Positions 29,887-40,924 of a DNA stretch of 64,000 bases are shown piece by piece. The notes beneath the pieces were generated by a model. That model saw only the letters and a program-made list of their open reading frames with translations, searched no databases and was not told the origin of the DNA. Position 1 is the stretch's first letter, and the number at the start of each line of letters is the position of its first letter. Origin of the DNA: Betaproteobacteria bacterium (lineage in GTDB: Bacteria > Pseudomonadota > Gammaproteobacteria > Burkholderiales > Casimicrobiaceae); NCBI GenBank assembly GCA_016717855.1, contig JADKEV010000033.1, positions 22,839 through 86,838 on the forward strand. Direction: 5' to 3'. The translations under genes and the position numbers were made by a program.

Positions 29887-30963
29887 GTGAAAGTCAACGG
29901 CGTTTCGCAGCGCAGCATATGGGCCGATCCCGCGCAGGGCCTGGCCTGGATCATCGACCAGTCGCGGCTGCCGCACCGCTACGCGACCCGCGCGCTGGCG
30001 AGTTCCGGTGACGCAGCGGAGGCGATAAGGTCCATGCGCGTGCGCGGCGCGCCGCTGATCGGCGTCACCGCCGCGTACGGCGTAGCGCTGGCGATGACCG
30101 ACGATCCGGCGGAGGCCAATCTCGACGCCGCTTGCGCGGAACTGGCCGCAACGCGGCCGACCGCCGTCAATCTGCGCTGGGCGCTGGACCGGATGCGCGC
30201 GCACCTCGCGGGCTCGCTCCCCGGCGAACGCGCGGCGGCGGCCTGGCAGGAAGCCGCGGCGATCGCCGAAGAGGACGTGCGAGTCAATCGCGCGCTGGGT
30301 GAGCACGGCCTCGCCCTGATCCTGACGCTGCAGGACAGGGTGCGCCGGCCGCTCAACATCCTCACGCACTGCAACGCCGGCTGGCTGGCCACCGTCGACT
30401 GGGGCACGGCGCTCGCGCCGGTCTACCTGGCGCAACTGGCGGGGATACCGGTGCATGTCTGGGTCAGCGAAACGCGCCCGCGCAACCAGGGCCTGCTCAC
30501 CGCCTGGGAACTGCGCGAACAGGGCGTGGCCCACACTGTGATCGCCGACAACGCCGCCGGCCACCTGCTCCAGCGCGGGCAGGTCGACATGGTGCTGGTG
30601 GGCGCCGATCGCGTGACCCGGCGCGGCGACGTCTGCAACAAGATCGGCACGTACCTGAAGGCGCTGGCGGCGCGCGCAGCCGGCGTCCCGTTCTACGCGG
30701 CCGTGCCCGGCTCGACGTTCGACTGGACGCTGGAGGACGGGATGGCCGAGATCCCGATCGAGGAGCGCGGCGGCGACGAGGTCCGCATCGTGCACGGCGT
30801 CGATCCCGGCGGCGCCCCGCTTGCCGCGCGCCTGCTTGGCCAGGCGGCCGCGGTCGCCAATCCGGCGTTCGATGTCACGCCGGCCGATCTGGTGACCGGC
30901 CTGATCACCGAGCGCGGGGTGTGTCCGCCGGACGCGGCGGCGCTGCGGGAGTTGTTTCGCTGA
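29887..30963 (+). CDS. mtnA: S-methyl-5-thioribose-1-phosphate isomerase
   Basis: Methionine-salvage enzyme converting 5-methylthioribose-1-phosphate to 5-methylthioribulose-1-phosphate, 358 aa. It belongs to the eIF2B-like fold. Catalytic residues are Cys162 in ILTHCNAGWLATV and Asp241 in LVGADRVTRRGDVCNKIGTY. Other family motifs: IRSMRVRGAPLIGVTAAYG and WVSETRPRNQG. The start is GTG at 29887 (VKVNGVSQRSIWAD), which matches the usual N terminus; the alternative TTG at 29857 would lie upstream of the likely promoter. No other mtn genes are adjacent, so the pathway is scattered. It converges with guaC 21 bp downstream. Confidence 0.93.
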   Translation: MKVNGVSQRSIWADPAQGLAWIIDQSRLPHRYATRALASSGDAAEAIRSMRVRGAPLIGVTAAYGVALAMTDDPAEANLDAACAELAATRPTAVNLRWALDRMRAHLAGSLPGERAAAAWQEAAAIAEEDVRVNRALGEHGLALILTLQDRVRRPLNILTHCNAGWLATVDWGTALAPVYLAQLAGIPVHVWVSETRPRNQGLLTAWELREQGVAHTVIADNAAGHLLQRGQVDMVLVGADRVTRRGDVCNKIGTYLKALAARAAGVPFYAAVPGSTFDWTLEDGMAEIPIEERGGDEVRIVHGVDPGGAPLAARLLGQAAAVANPAFDVTPADLVTGLITERGVCPPDAAALRELFR

Positions 30964-30984
30964 CCGGCACGCGCGGTTCCGCGC

Positions 30985-32025
30985 TCATCCCCGGCCGAAC
31001 ACTTCGTTCAGCTGCTGGCTCACGCGCACGAACGTGGTCCGCTTGGTGAGTTCCTTCAACTTGTGCGCGCCCACGTACGTGCAGGCGGAACGCACGCCGC
31101 CCATGATGTCCTGCAGCGTCAGGTCGACGGGCCCGCGATAATCGATCAGCACTTCCTTGCCCTCGGTCGCGCGGTACTGGGCGACGCCCCCCGAGTATTT
31201 GTCCATCGCCGCCTTGGAGCTCATCCCGTAGAAGAGCTTGCAGCGGCGGCCGTCGCGCTCGACCAGTTCGCCCGCGCATTCGTCGTGCCCGGCGAACATG
31301 CCGCCCAGCATGACGAAGTCGGCGCCTCCGCCGAACGCCTTGGCCAGGTCGCCCGGAACCGTGCAGCCGCCGTCGGCGCAGATCTGCCCGCCCAGCCCGT
31401 GCGCGGCGTCGGCGCACTCGATCACCGCCGACAACTGCGGATAACCGACGCCGGTCATGTTGCGCGTCGTGCACACCGAGCCGGGCCCGATGCCGACCTT
31501 GACGATGTCGGCGCCGGCCAGGATCAGCGCCTCGGTCATGTCTCCGGTCACGACGTTGCCGGCCATCAGCGTCACCTTGGGAAACTCGACCCGCAGCTTT
31601 TCGATGAACTTGACGAAGTTCTCGTGATAGCCGTTGGCCACGTCGACGCAGACGTACTCGATGTGCTCGCCGGCCTTCGCCATCACGCGCTTGAACTTGT
31701 CGAAGTCCGCGCGCGTGATCCCCATCGAGTAGAACGCGGTCGACTTCAGCTTCAGCCCGGCGAAGAACGCGACCAGCTGGTCGTCGGTGTAATGCTTGTG
31801 CAATGCGACCGACAGCTGGTGCGGCTCGAACGCGCGCGCCATCTCCATGGTCCCGGTCGTGTCCATGTTGGCCGCGATGATGGGAATGCCGTGGTAATGG
31901 GCCTGCGAGTGCCGGAAGACGAAATCGCGGCTGATGTTGACCTCCGAGCGCGACGTCAGCGTCGAGCGCTTGGGACGGATCAATACGTCCTTGAAGTCGA
32001 GCTTGATTTCCTGGTCGATGTGCAT
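30985..32025 (-). CDS. guaC: GMP reductase
   Basis: Converts GMP to IMP with NADPH, rebalancing A and G nucleotides; 346 aa (E. coli GuaC 347 aa). It is an (alpha/beta)8 barrel enzyme of the IMPDH/GMPR family with no CBS domains, which separates it from IMP dehydrogenase. The start MHIDQEIKLDFKDVLIRPKR is almost the same as E. coli. The catalytic Cys185 lies in VGIGPGSVCTTRNMTGVGYP; the phosphate-binding GGGADFVMLGGMFAGHDE and KELTKRTTFVRV are also present. ATG at 32025; in-frame codons upstream to 32112 run into the terminator of the Rieske gene and are not used. Convergent with mtnA. Confidence 0.95.
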   Translation of the reverse strand: MHIDQEIKLDFKDVLIRPKRSTLTSRSEVNISRDFVFRHSQAHYHGIPIIAANMDTTGTMEMARAFEPHQLSVALHKHYTDDQLVAFFAGLKLKSTAFYSMGITRADFDKFKRVMAKAGEHIEYVCVDVANGYHENFVKFIEKLRVEFPKVTLMAGNVVTGDMTEALILAGADIVKVGIGPGSVCTTRNMTGVGYPQLSAVIECADAAHGLGGQICADGGCTVPGDLAKAFGGGADFVMLGGMFAGHDECAGELVERDGRRCKLFYGMSSKAAMDKYSGGVAQYRATEGKEVLIDYRGPVDLTLQDIMGGVRSACTYVGAHKLKELTKRTTFVRVSQQLNEVFGRG

Positions 32026-32078
32026 GGTGAATCCTCTGCGGATTGCGTGCAAGGACATAAATGCGGGAGGCACAGGCG

Positions 32079-32108
32079 AAAAAAAAGAGCCCGCAAGCCC
32101 CGTTGCGG
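32079..32108 (-). terminator. Rho-independent terminator downstream of the Rieske oxygenase gene
   Basis: On the minus strand CCGCAA, a 6-base loop and TTGCGG (32108-32091) are followed by GCTC and eight T (32086-32079). It lies 70-100 bp beyond the stop of the Rieske gene and upstream of guaC, separating the two. Confidence 0.75.
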
Positions 32109-32179
32109 ACAAAAGTTAGCGCAATTCGCAGCCGTTGTCCACACGGGAACGACCCACCGTGGCCGCGCCGGCGCCGGCG

Positions 32180-33357
32180 TTACAGGAACTCCCCCGGCGC
32201 CGTCGCCATCGCGGGGGGCAGGTCCGGCGGACCCCCGGGAACTCCGCCGTCCTTCAGGTCCGCATGCAACAGCCGGTGGAACAGATGCTCGCCGGCTTCG
32301 CGCCGCACCGACAGCCGGCCGCTGTCGTACGAGCGCGAGGCGAGCCCGCGCTGGACCGACTCGCAGATCGCGACGTCCTCGTCCTGGATCCGCTCGCTCA
32401 CCGCGATGCTGGCGAGATTGCGCGCGACGGAGTCCTCCGCCCCGTCGGCAAAGTAGTAGTCGAAAATGACCTCGGTGCGATCGACGCCCAGCGGCACGAC
32501 GAGGTTGGTGTCGAGCACGCCTTCGTACGCGTTGATCATGAAGTTGGGATAGAGCCAGGCATAGAACGCGCGTTCGCCGCGGCGGACCGCGGCGGTTACC
32601 TCGTCGCCGCCCGGCCGCGGCGCGCACGCCAGCGGACTCGACTGCACGCACCAGCGCTCCCCGGTCTCGATCGCGTACGCGGTATTGTCGATGACGGTGG
32701 CGAGTCCCTTGTGCAGGTGCGGGACGTGGTACCCGCCGTCGAGATAGTTGTCGACGTACACCTTCCAGTTGCACGACAGCGTGTACCGGCGCCGCTCGCA
32801 CCAGCGCAGGCCGTGAGACCGAGCGCCGCGACCCGCGCCATCAGGTCGGCGCCGACGAAGGACTCCAGCGACGGGCCGCCATTTCCGGGCAGGACGAACA
32901 CCCAATCCTGCCATGTCGCGCATTCGACCGGCACCAGGCCATTCGCGGCCCGGTCGAACGCTTCGACGCCGGTCCACTCGGGCGTGCCGAGCAACGCGCC
33001 CTCGAGTGTGTACGTCCAGCCGTGATACGGACAGCGCAGCGCGCGCGCGCAACCGGCGGCCTCGGTCAACACGGCTGCCGCATGGTGACGGCAGACGTTG
33101 AAGAATCCGCGCAACACCCCGTCGCCGCCACGGACCACGGCGATCGGCTCGCCGCCGACGACGGCGGTGATGTACTGGCCCGGGTCGCGCACCTGCTCGA
33201 CCCGGCCGACCATCTGCCACGACCGGGAAAACACCGTCGCGCGCTCCAGCGCCGCGATACCGGGATCGGTGTACCACGCAGCCGGAATCGTCCGCGCCAG
33301 CGCCAGCGGCGCGTCGGGGTCGTAGCGATCGATCAGATCGGCGATAGTCGTAGACAT
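32180..33357 (-). CDS. Rieske non-haem iron oxygenase, alpha subunit-like, frameshifted
   Basis: Ring-hydroxylating or demethylating oxygenase large subunit. The Rieske [2Fe-2S] ligands are CRHH and CPYHGW (about residues 81-105), and the mononuclear iron site is in DNYLDGGYHVPHLH. The gene is split by a frameshift at about 32812: the upstream frame ends ...ARVAALGLT and the downstream one resumes GLRWCERRRYTLSCNWKVYV. Adding one G (ACGGGCCTG) gives an exact 392-aa frame, normal for the SRPBCC-type alpha subunits related to choline or carnitine monooxygenases. Start: ATG at 33357 (MSTTIADLIDRYD), or 33366. No reductase or ferredoxin gene is adjacent, so the electron-transfer partner is elsewhere. 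Substrate unknown. The indel is probably a sequence error. Confidence 0.85.
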
Positions 33358-33455
33358 GCGAAACATTCTAATGCCGGATGCGAGGGTTGGAATCGCGCAA
33401 CCGCATCCCGGCAGGCGCCCGTTGCTCGACGCCCCGTGACGGCGCGGCCGCCGGC

Positions 33456-34031
33456 CTACTCCAGCACCGGTCTCTTCGCCGCGAGCAGCGCCCGGACTTC
33501 CTTGCCCGTCTTGTAGTGCGGAACCTTGAAGATGAAGCGCTTCATCGTCTGCAGCCGGTAGGGCATCCCCTTCATTTCGGTGTTCCAGTAGTGCTCCGCA
33601 TATTCCAGGTGCTTCTTCGGGCTCGAATTCCAGGCATCGATCGCGCCCTGGTCGCCGAAGATGAACAGCCGGTCATCGATGATCTGGAACTTCTCCGCCT
33701 CGCCTCCGAACATGACCGCGTACGCGATGCCCTGCGAACAGAAGCCGCCGTACTTGGGAACGTAGCGCTCGGGATTGGCCAGGAACATCTTCCTGTGCTC
33801 GTCGCTGGTGAACCGGTAGTCGAGCCCGTCGTGCCGGACAGCGATGTCGGCCTTGCCCGGCACCGGCCTGCCGACGGTGAAGTACGCGACCGGGTCGTAG
33901 CCCTTGAGCATCAGGTTGGCGTGCGGGCCGTCAGAGATGACGCGGTTCGACGCGCAGCCCGCGACGAACGCGAGCATGGCAGTGATGACAAAGGCGCGGG
34001 CAAGCCGGCGCGACAGCAAGGGGAATTTCAC
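33456..34031 (-). CDS. YHS-domain lipoprotein
   Basis: Exported 191-aa protein with a lipoprotein signal (VKFPLLSRRLARAF..., lipobox VAGC) and a YHS-type domain: KGYDPVAYFTVGRPVPGKAD, then DYRFTSDEHRKMFLANPERY and PKYGGFCSQGIAYAVM. Proteins with this arrangement are thought to bind a metal or act in the envelope; the exact role is not known. The start is a GTG at 34031 with GGAG upstream; a longer GTG reading from 34064 adds 11 residues that weaken the signal peptide. It lies about 90 bp downstream of nothing obviously related (the Rieske gene begins at 33357, the next minus-strand gene). Confidence 0.8.
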   Translation of the reverse strand: MKFPLLSRRLARAFVITAMLAFVAGCASNRVISDGPHANLMLKGYDPVAYFTVGRPVPGKADIAVRHDGLDYRFTSDEHRKMFLANPERYVPKYGGFCSQGIAYAVMFGGEAEKFQIIDDRLFIFGDQGAIDAWNSSPKKHLEYAEHYWNTEMKGMPYRLQTMKRFIFKVPHYKTGKEVRALLAAKRPVLE

Positions 34032-34183
34032 TTCGGCGGACTCCGGGAACAAGGACTTCCCCACCTTACAACGGAAGCCGGCCGCCGGTCAAAACATCTC
34101 GCGCCCGGCGAGAATGCGAGTTGCCGCAACCGCCCGTCCCGTTTTTGGTTACTATCGCAGTTCCCGTGCTTTGGAGAAGTGTG

Positions 34184-34426
34184 ATGCCGTGGATTACCGT
34201 GCAGCTGCTCGCGGGCAGGACAGTCGAGCAAAAGAAGGAACTAGTCGCGGCGCTGACCCGCGAGACGTCACGGGTCTGCGGCTGCGGCACCGACGCCGTG
34301 CAGATCGTGATCGAGGACGTGCAAAAGGACAACTGGGGCATCGGCGGCATCCTGGCTTCCGAGAAATTCCCCGGTCCGCCGAGCCCGTACGGCTCCGGCG
34401 ACCCCCGCTTCAAAACGCAGACCTGA
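34184..34426 (+). CDS. 4-Oxalocrotonate tautomerase family protein
   Basis: Small tautomerase of 80 aa after the initiator Met, with the catalytic N-terminal Pro (MPWITVQLLAGRTVEQKKEL). The fold is the short beta-alpha-beta tautomerase unit; length is a little above the classic 62-72 aa because of a C-terminal extension GGILASEKFPGPPSPYGSGD. ATG at 34184, chosen because Pro must be residue 2 and GGAGAAG stands upstream. Family members act on enol/keto acids in aromatic catabolism or as promiscuous tautomerases. No meta-cleavage pathway genes are nearby, so the physiological substrate is unknown. It lies 57 bp upstream of the DUF349 gene. Confidence 0.87.
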   Translation: MPWITVQLLAGRTVEQKKELVAALTRETSRVCGCGTDAVQIVIEDVQKDNWGIGGILASEKFPGPPSPYGSGDPRFKTQT

Positions 34427-34483
34427 CAGGACCCGCATTGCCCGCCGGAGTCGAGGCGGTGACAGTGCCTGATACGCCACCCC

Positions 34484-37293
34484 ATGCTGAGCAAGATGTT
34501 CACCCGCCAGGCGCGCCTGGACGACGCCGATCCGGCGCAACGCCTGCTGGCCCTGGCGGAGCTTCCTCCCGACGCGGATGACCTCGCGCGGCTGCTGACC
34601 GCGGACCCCGCGCCGGCGGTGCGCGCGGCCGCCGCGCGCCAGTGCGGCAACCTTGACGCGCTGGCGCGGGCCGGCGCGATCGAAGCCGACGCCGAGGTCC
34701 GCGCGGCGCTGGAAGCGAGCCTGGCCGGCGCGCTCGCCGGCGCGTCCGACGACGAACGCGCCGCGGCCATCCTGGGCTCGGACGCGGTGTCGGACGCGCT
34801 GCGCGCCGACGTCGCGCGCCGTGCGCCGGCCAGCGCGCGGCGGCGCGCGGCGATCGAGGCCATCCGCGGCGAGGAACCGCTGATCGAACTGGCGCTGGGC
34901 GCCGAGCATGCCGAAACGCGGATGGCGGCGGCGGAGCGCGTGCTCGCGCAGGCCGGGCTGCAGAGACTCTACGAGCAGTCCAAGAACAAGGATCACGGCG
35001 TCGCGCGGCTGGCCAAGCAGCGGCTTGACGGCATCAAGAGCCGGCTCACGCAGGGCGCCGAGGCCGACGCGATCCTGTCGCAGCTCGAAGCCCTGGCGAC
35101 GGAGCCGGGACCGATACTCACCGCGGTCGTGGAACTGAACCGGCGCTGGCAGGTGCTGGACATGAGCGGCGACGCCGCGCGCCTGGCGCGTTGCGAGGCG
35201 GCGCGGCAGACCATACAGGCGCGCTTCGATCGCGAACAGGAAGAGCAGCGGGCGAAGACGGCCTATGAGCGGCGGCTGCGCGAATGGATCGCCGCGCTGT
35301 CCGCCGTCGTGCCCACCGCGCCCGGAGCGCTGGAGGAGGCGCGCACGGCATTGGCCGGATTCCGCGGCGAAGCCCAGGCGCGCAATGACGGCGCGGCCCT
35401 GGTTCGGTTGCAGGAGGCCGAAGAACGGATTGCGCGCTGGGAGAGCGAGCGCGCGGCGCTCGCCGGCGCCGAGGCACTGGTGATCGAAGCAGAACAGTTG
35501 GCGGCCGACACCTCGATCGACAACGCCGAGCTGCCGGCGCGCTGGCAGGCGCTCGATCGCGCCACGCGCACGCCGGACCTGACGCGCCGCTTCGAGGCGG
35601 CGCTGATGACCATCGAACAGCGGCGCCTGGCGCAGGTCCAGGCCACGCAGCAGCAGGCCAGCGCGGTGAAGCTGCAGCTGCACGCGCTGCTGCACACGGC
35701 GGAGCAGGCGCTCGCGGGCGGGCAACTGCAGGCGGCGCGCACCGCGGCCGACGAGATCCGCGGCCTGAAGACCGCCGCGGGCACGCTGCCCAAGCCGACC
35801 ACGCAACGCTTGAGCCGCCTCGTCCAGCAATTGACGGACCTGGAGCGCTGGGAATCCTTCGGCCAGCACAATGCCCGCGTCCAGCTTTGCGAGCGCGCCG
35901 AGGCGCTCGCCGCGCAGACGGACCCGGCGCAGCTCGCGCAGGACGTCCAGAAGCTGCGCAACGAGTGGAAGGCGCTGGACCAGCAGCACGCGGGCGTGCC
36001 CAAGTCGCTGTGGGAACGCTTCGACCGGGCCTGCGAAAAGCCTACGCGCCGGCCGCGCGGCATTTCGCCGAACTCGCCGCGCAACGCAAGGAAGCCCGGA
36101 AGCGCCGCGAGGAATTCATCGCCGCCGCCGCCGCGCATGCCCCGACGCTGGTGACCGAGCCACCGGACTGGCGGGCCATCGAGCGCTGGCTGCGCGACAC
36201 CGACCAGGCTTGGCGCGACAGCGCGCTGGGCAGCGTCGACCCGGGCGCGTGGAAGAAGCTCGACGTCCGGTTGAAGGAAGCGCTCGCGCCCGCGCGCGAC
36301 GCGCTGGCGACGGCGCGGGACAAGGCCAAGGCGGGCCGCGAAGTCCTGATCGCCGAGGCGCTGGCGCTGGGCGCGAAGGCCATGGAGCGCGACACGCCCT
36401 CGCAGGTCAAGGCGATCCAGCTGCGCTGGCAGGAACAGGCGAAGATGCTGTCGCTCTCGCCGCGCGACGAACGCGTGCTGTGGGACCAGTTTCGCGCGGC
36501 CTGCGACGCGGTGTTCAATGCCCGGCAATCGAAGCGCAAGGAAGAGGACGGCAAGAAGAGCGAAAGCCGGCGCGCCCTCGATGAACTGTGCGCGCAGGTC
36601 GAGCAGCTCGCGAAAACGTCCGACGGCACCGAGCAGGATTTGAAGCGGTCGCTGCGCGAGGCCACCGAAAAGTGGCGGGCACAGGCCGGCGGGTTCGACC
36701 CGTCGCTGCGCGACGTGGAAGCCCGTTTCAAGAAGGCCAGGACCGCAGTCGAGGGGCTGCTCGCGACGCGCGCGCGGACCCGCGAGGCCGCGATCTGGCA
36801 GACGCTGCTGGCCAAGGAGCGGTTGTGCGAAGAACTCGACCGCGCAGTCGCCGACGGCGCCGGCGCGGATGCTGCGCAGGTGCTGACGGCGTCGGTGCAG
36901 GAACGCTGGGCGCAACTGCCAGAGATGTCCGCGCCGTGGGAAAAGAAAATGGCCGCGCGCCGCGATGCCGGCCTGCGCGCAGTAGCCGACGCGGGCGCCG
37001 CCACGGCGCACGCCGCCGCTATCGGGCGCAATGCCGAGCCGCGCCGGGAGATACTGCTCGCCCTCGAACTCGCGCTGGGGCTGGAGAGCCCCGCCGCATT
37101 CCAGGCGCAACGCCTGGCGCTGCAGGTTCGGCAACTCAAGGAGCGCTTCAGCAGCGCGGCCGCGACGGCTGCGGAGACGGCAGGCGAGCGGCTGCTGGCG
37201 TGGTGCGCGCTGCCCGGCGTGGCCGACCCGCAGGACCGCCAGCGCAGCGAGCGGATACTGGGCAAGGTCGGCGAGACGAAGGCTAAGGCCTAG
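34484..37293 (+). CDS. DUF349 domain-containing protein, frameshifted
   Basis: Large, highly charged, helical cytoplasmic protein with repeated DUF349-type helical segments (for example ELNRRWQVLD, AQDVQKLRNEWKALD, LRWQEQAKML). The frame breaks at about 36040: WERFDRACEK is followed by PTRRPRG in one frame and by AYAPAARHFAELAAQRKEAR in the other. Adding one G to AAG(G)CC restores an exact 936-aa frame. E. coli lacks a close match; DUF349 proteins are widespread in beta-proteobacteria and some are implicated in cell-envelope stress, but no activity is established. Coiled-coil propensity is high throughout. It is followed 30 bp later by glnS, convergent. The indel looks like a sequence error because both halves are fully conserved in character. 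Confidence 0.82.
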
Positions 37294-37323
37294 CGGCGTT
37301 GCGGCGGCCGCTGCGGGCGCGCG

Positions 37324-39057
<1,734 letters not shown>

Positions 39058-39092
39058 GTGGTTATTGTTGGACAAACTTTAGAACGGCGCTT

Positions 39093-39098
39093 ATTGTA
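39093..39098 (-). promoter_or_regulatory. -10 element for glnS
   Basis: TACAAT on the minus strand, within GTTACAATAA, stands 36 bp upstream of the glnS ATG. The -35 side (GTTCCG region, 39121-39116) is a poor match. Confidence 0.4.
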
Positions 39099-39211
39099 AC
39101 CGTTGGGCGCGGGCCCGGAACGGCGCAAGGAGAACCCGCTATGAAATCGGACGCGCAATGAATCCGCTACGCGCCGAGGCGCGCCGGTGCTGGCGTTCCG
39201 GGCGGCCGGGG

Positions 39212-39246
39212 TTGTCCACATTAATTGTGGATAATCATGTGGGTAA
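39212..39246. promoter_or_regulatory. Cluster of three DnaA-box-like 9-mers
   Basis: Within 35 bp there are TTGTCCACA on plus (39212-39220, one mismatch to TTATNCACA), TTATCCACA on minus (39234-39226, perfect), and TTACCCACA on minus (39246-39238, one mismatch). The first two face each other across 5 bp. The following 100 bp are the most A+T-rich of the window. The site lies between glnS and xseA, not beside dnaA or dnaN. Confidence 0.5.
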
Positions 39247-39302
39247 CTTGTACATTGGACCCTTAAGTCTTGACGGCATTGAATTTTTGTTGCGACGCCC
39301 AA

Positions 39303-39330
39303 TTGTTGTCCGTCTGAAAAATCATATAAA
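39303..39330 (+). promoter_or_regulatory. Candidate promoter for xseA
   Basis: TTGTTG (39303-39308), a 16-base spacer and TATAAA (39325-39330) form a reasonable sigma-70-type promoter in the AT-rich gap, with a predicted leader of about 120 nt before the xseA ATG. Confidence 0.45.
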
Positions 39331-39459
39331 ACAGATACCTATTACACCGAACGGCGCGTCCAGCCAAGCTTCGGAGCGGCGCCGGAGCCTCGCACCGGAG
39401 TCACGCCGATCCAGTTTGTCCTGGCCAACTCATAGTCAATCTCACGAAAATCCAGACTT

Positions 39460-40812
39460 ATGTCCCATGCCTCGGCGCCGCCACCCTCGCTCAGTCCCGT
39501 CCTCAGCGTATCGGCGCTGATCGCCGCGACGCGCCTGCTGATCGAGCGCAACCTGCCCCTGACGTGGGTCAGCGGCGAGATCTCCAACTTCACGCGCGCC
39601 GCGTCCGGACACTGCTACTTCGTGCTCAAGGACGCGCAGGCGCAAGTCCGCTGCGTCTTTTTCCGCAACAAGGCCGCACTTGCGGGCTTCCCGCTGCGCG
39701 ACGGCCTGCAGGTCGAGGTCCGGGCGCAGCCGACGCTGTACGAAGCGCGCGGCGAGTTCCAGCTGAACGTGGACACGATGCGCCTGGCCGGCGCGGGCGC
39801 GCTGTACGAGCAGTTCCTGCGGCTCAAGGCGGCGCTGGAGGCGCGCGGCTGGTTCAGTACGGAGCGGAAGCGCCCCCTGCCCCGCTTTCCGCGCGCGATC
39901 GGCGTCGTGACCTCGCCGAAGGCCGCGGCGCTGCGCGACGTCATCACGACGCTGCGCAGGCGCAGCCCGCACGTGCGACTGGTCATCTATCCCTGCCCGG
40001 TCCAGGGCAAGGGCGCGGGTCAGGAGATCGCGCAGGCGATCCGCACCGCGAATGCGCGCCGGGCGCAGGACGGCATCGAACTCCTGCTGGTGTGCCGCGG
40101 CGGCGGCTCGATCGAGGATCTGTGGTCGTTCAACGAAGAGGTCGTGGCGCAGGCGGTCTTCGATTCCGGATTGCCGGTGATCAGCGGCGTCGGCCACGAG
40201 ACCGACTTCACGATCTGCGATTTCGTCGCCGATGCGCGCGCCCCCACGCCCACGGGCGCCGCGCAACTGGCCGCACCGGCCACAGAGGAGATCCAGGCGG
40301 GATTGCGCAACCGGTTCCTGCACCTGCGCGCCGCGCTTGCGCGGCGGGTCGAACGCGAGATGCAGCGGGTCGACTACCTGAGCCGCCGGCTGCAGCACCC
40401 GGCGGCGCGGCTCCGGGCGCAAGGCGAGGCGGTCGCGCTGCTGGCGCGACGGTTGCGGCGCGGCTGGGACGCGCAGGCCGCAAGCCGGGAACTGGCTGTC
40501 GCCGCGATGAAGACACGCTGGCTGCGCATCACGCGCGCACCGCTGGCGCAGCAGCAGGAGCTCTCCGACGCGCGGCTCCGGCTGGGCCAGGCGTGGAGCC
40601 AGACGCACGCCGGGCGCGAGCGCCGGCTGGAGCGCTGCGCCGACGCGCTGCGGCACCTGAATCCCGCGGCCGTGCTCGAGCGCGGCTTCGCGATCGTCAC
40701 GCGGGCGGACAACGAAGTGGTCCAGCGCAGCGATGCGCTGGTCGTCGGCGAGCCGCTGCGCATCCGCTTCGCGCGCGGCAGCGCTGGCGTCAGCGTGACC
40801 GACAAGGAGTGA
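39460..40812 (+). CDS. xseA: Exodeoxyribonuclease VII large subunit
   Basis: Catalytic subunit of exonuclease VII, which degrades single-stranded DNA from both ends; 450 aa (E. coli 456 aa). It has the N-terminal OB-fold (LPLTWVSGEISNFTRAASGH), the catalytic core with GVVTSPKAAALRDVITTLRR, CRGGGSIEDLWSFNEE and ISGVGHETDFTICDFVADAR, then a long helical C-terminal part and a final PAAVLERGFAIV element. ATG at 39460. The small subunit xseB is not adjacent. A GC-rich hairpin repeat lies about 20 bp past the stop. Confidence 0.95.
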   Translation: MSHASAPPPSLSPVLSVSALIAATRLLIERNLPLTWVSGEISNFTRAASGHCYFVLKDAQAQVRCVFFRNKAALAGFPLRDGLQVEVRAQPTLYEARGEFQLNVDTMRLAGAGALYEQFLRLKAALEARGWFSTERKRPLPRFPRAIGVVTSPKAAALRDVITTLRRRSPHVRLVIYPCPVQGKGAGQEIAQAIRTANARRAQDGIELLLVCRGGGSIEDLWSFNEEVVAQAVFDSGLPVISGVGHETDFTICDFVADARAPTPTGAAQLAAPATEEIQAGLRNRFLHLRAALARRVEREMQRVDYLSRRLQHPAARLRAQGEAVALLARRLRRGWDAQAASRELAVAAMKTRWLRITRAPLAQQQELSDARLRLGQAWSQTHAGRERRLERCADALRHLNPAAVLERGFAIVTRADNEVVQRSDALVVGEPLRIRFARGSAGVSVTDKE

Positions 40813-40830
40813 TCTAGTTCGGGATGGACT

Positions 40831-40857
40831 CCCTCGCCCCGCATGGCGGGGAGAGGG
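40831..40857. repeat. Intergenic hairpin repeat (CCCTCGCCCCGC type)
   Basis: CCCTCGCCCCGC (40831-40842) and GCGGGGAGAGGG (40846-40857) pair over 11 of 12 positions around a 3-base loop, 18 bp past the xseA stop. Hairpins of this form are frequent intergenic repeats in proteobacteria. No U-tract follows, so it is not a classic terminator, though it may define the xseA mRNA end. Confidence 0.55.
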
Positions 40858-40886
40858 CCGGGGTGAGGCGGTTCTTCGAACGCGAT

Positions 40887-40918
40887 GATGGGTATCGCTT
40901 CGCTCCACTCGTCCTACG
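40887..40918. repeat. Third copy of the GTAGGATGGGTGG-type repeat
   Basis: Reads GATGGGTATCGCTTCGCTCC then ACTCGTCCTACG; it matches the unit at 4642-4673 at all but a few positions. It lies just past the aroC stop, between two convergent genes (xseA and aroC). Confidence 0.65.
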
Positions 40919-40924
40919 TCGGGC

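Noticed and set aside
32135..32143. Single TTGTCCACA upstream of guaC
   Set aside because: One isolated imperfect DnaA box is expected by chance in a window this long.
39212..39246. Possible chromosomal replication origin
   Set aside because: No dnaA, dnaN, gyrB or rpmH next to it and only three boxes; kept only as a DnaA-site cluster.
40831..40857. xseA intrinsic terminator
   Set aside because: The hairpin is good but no U-tract follows on either strand; listed as a repeat.
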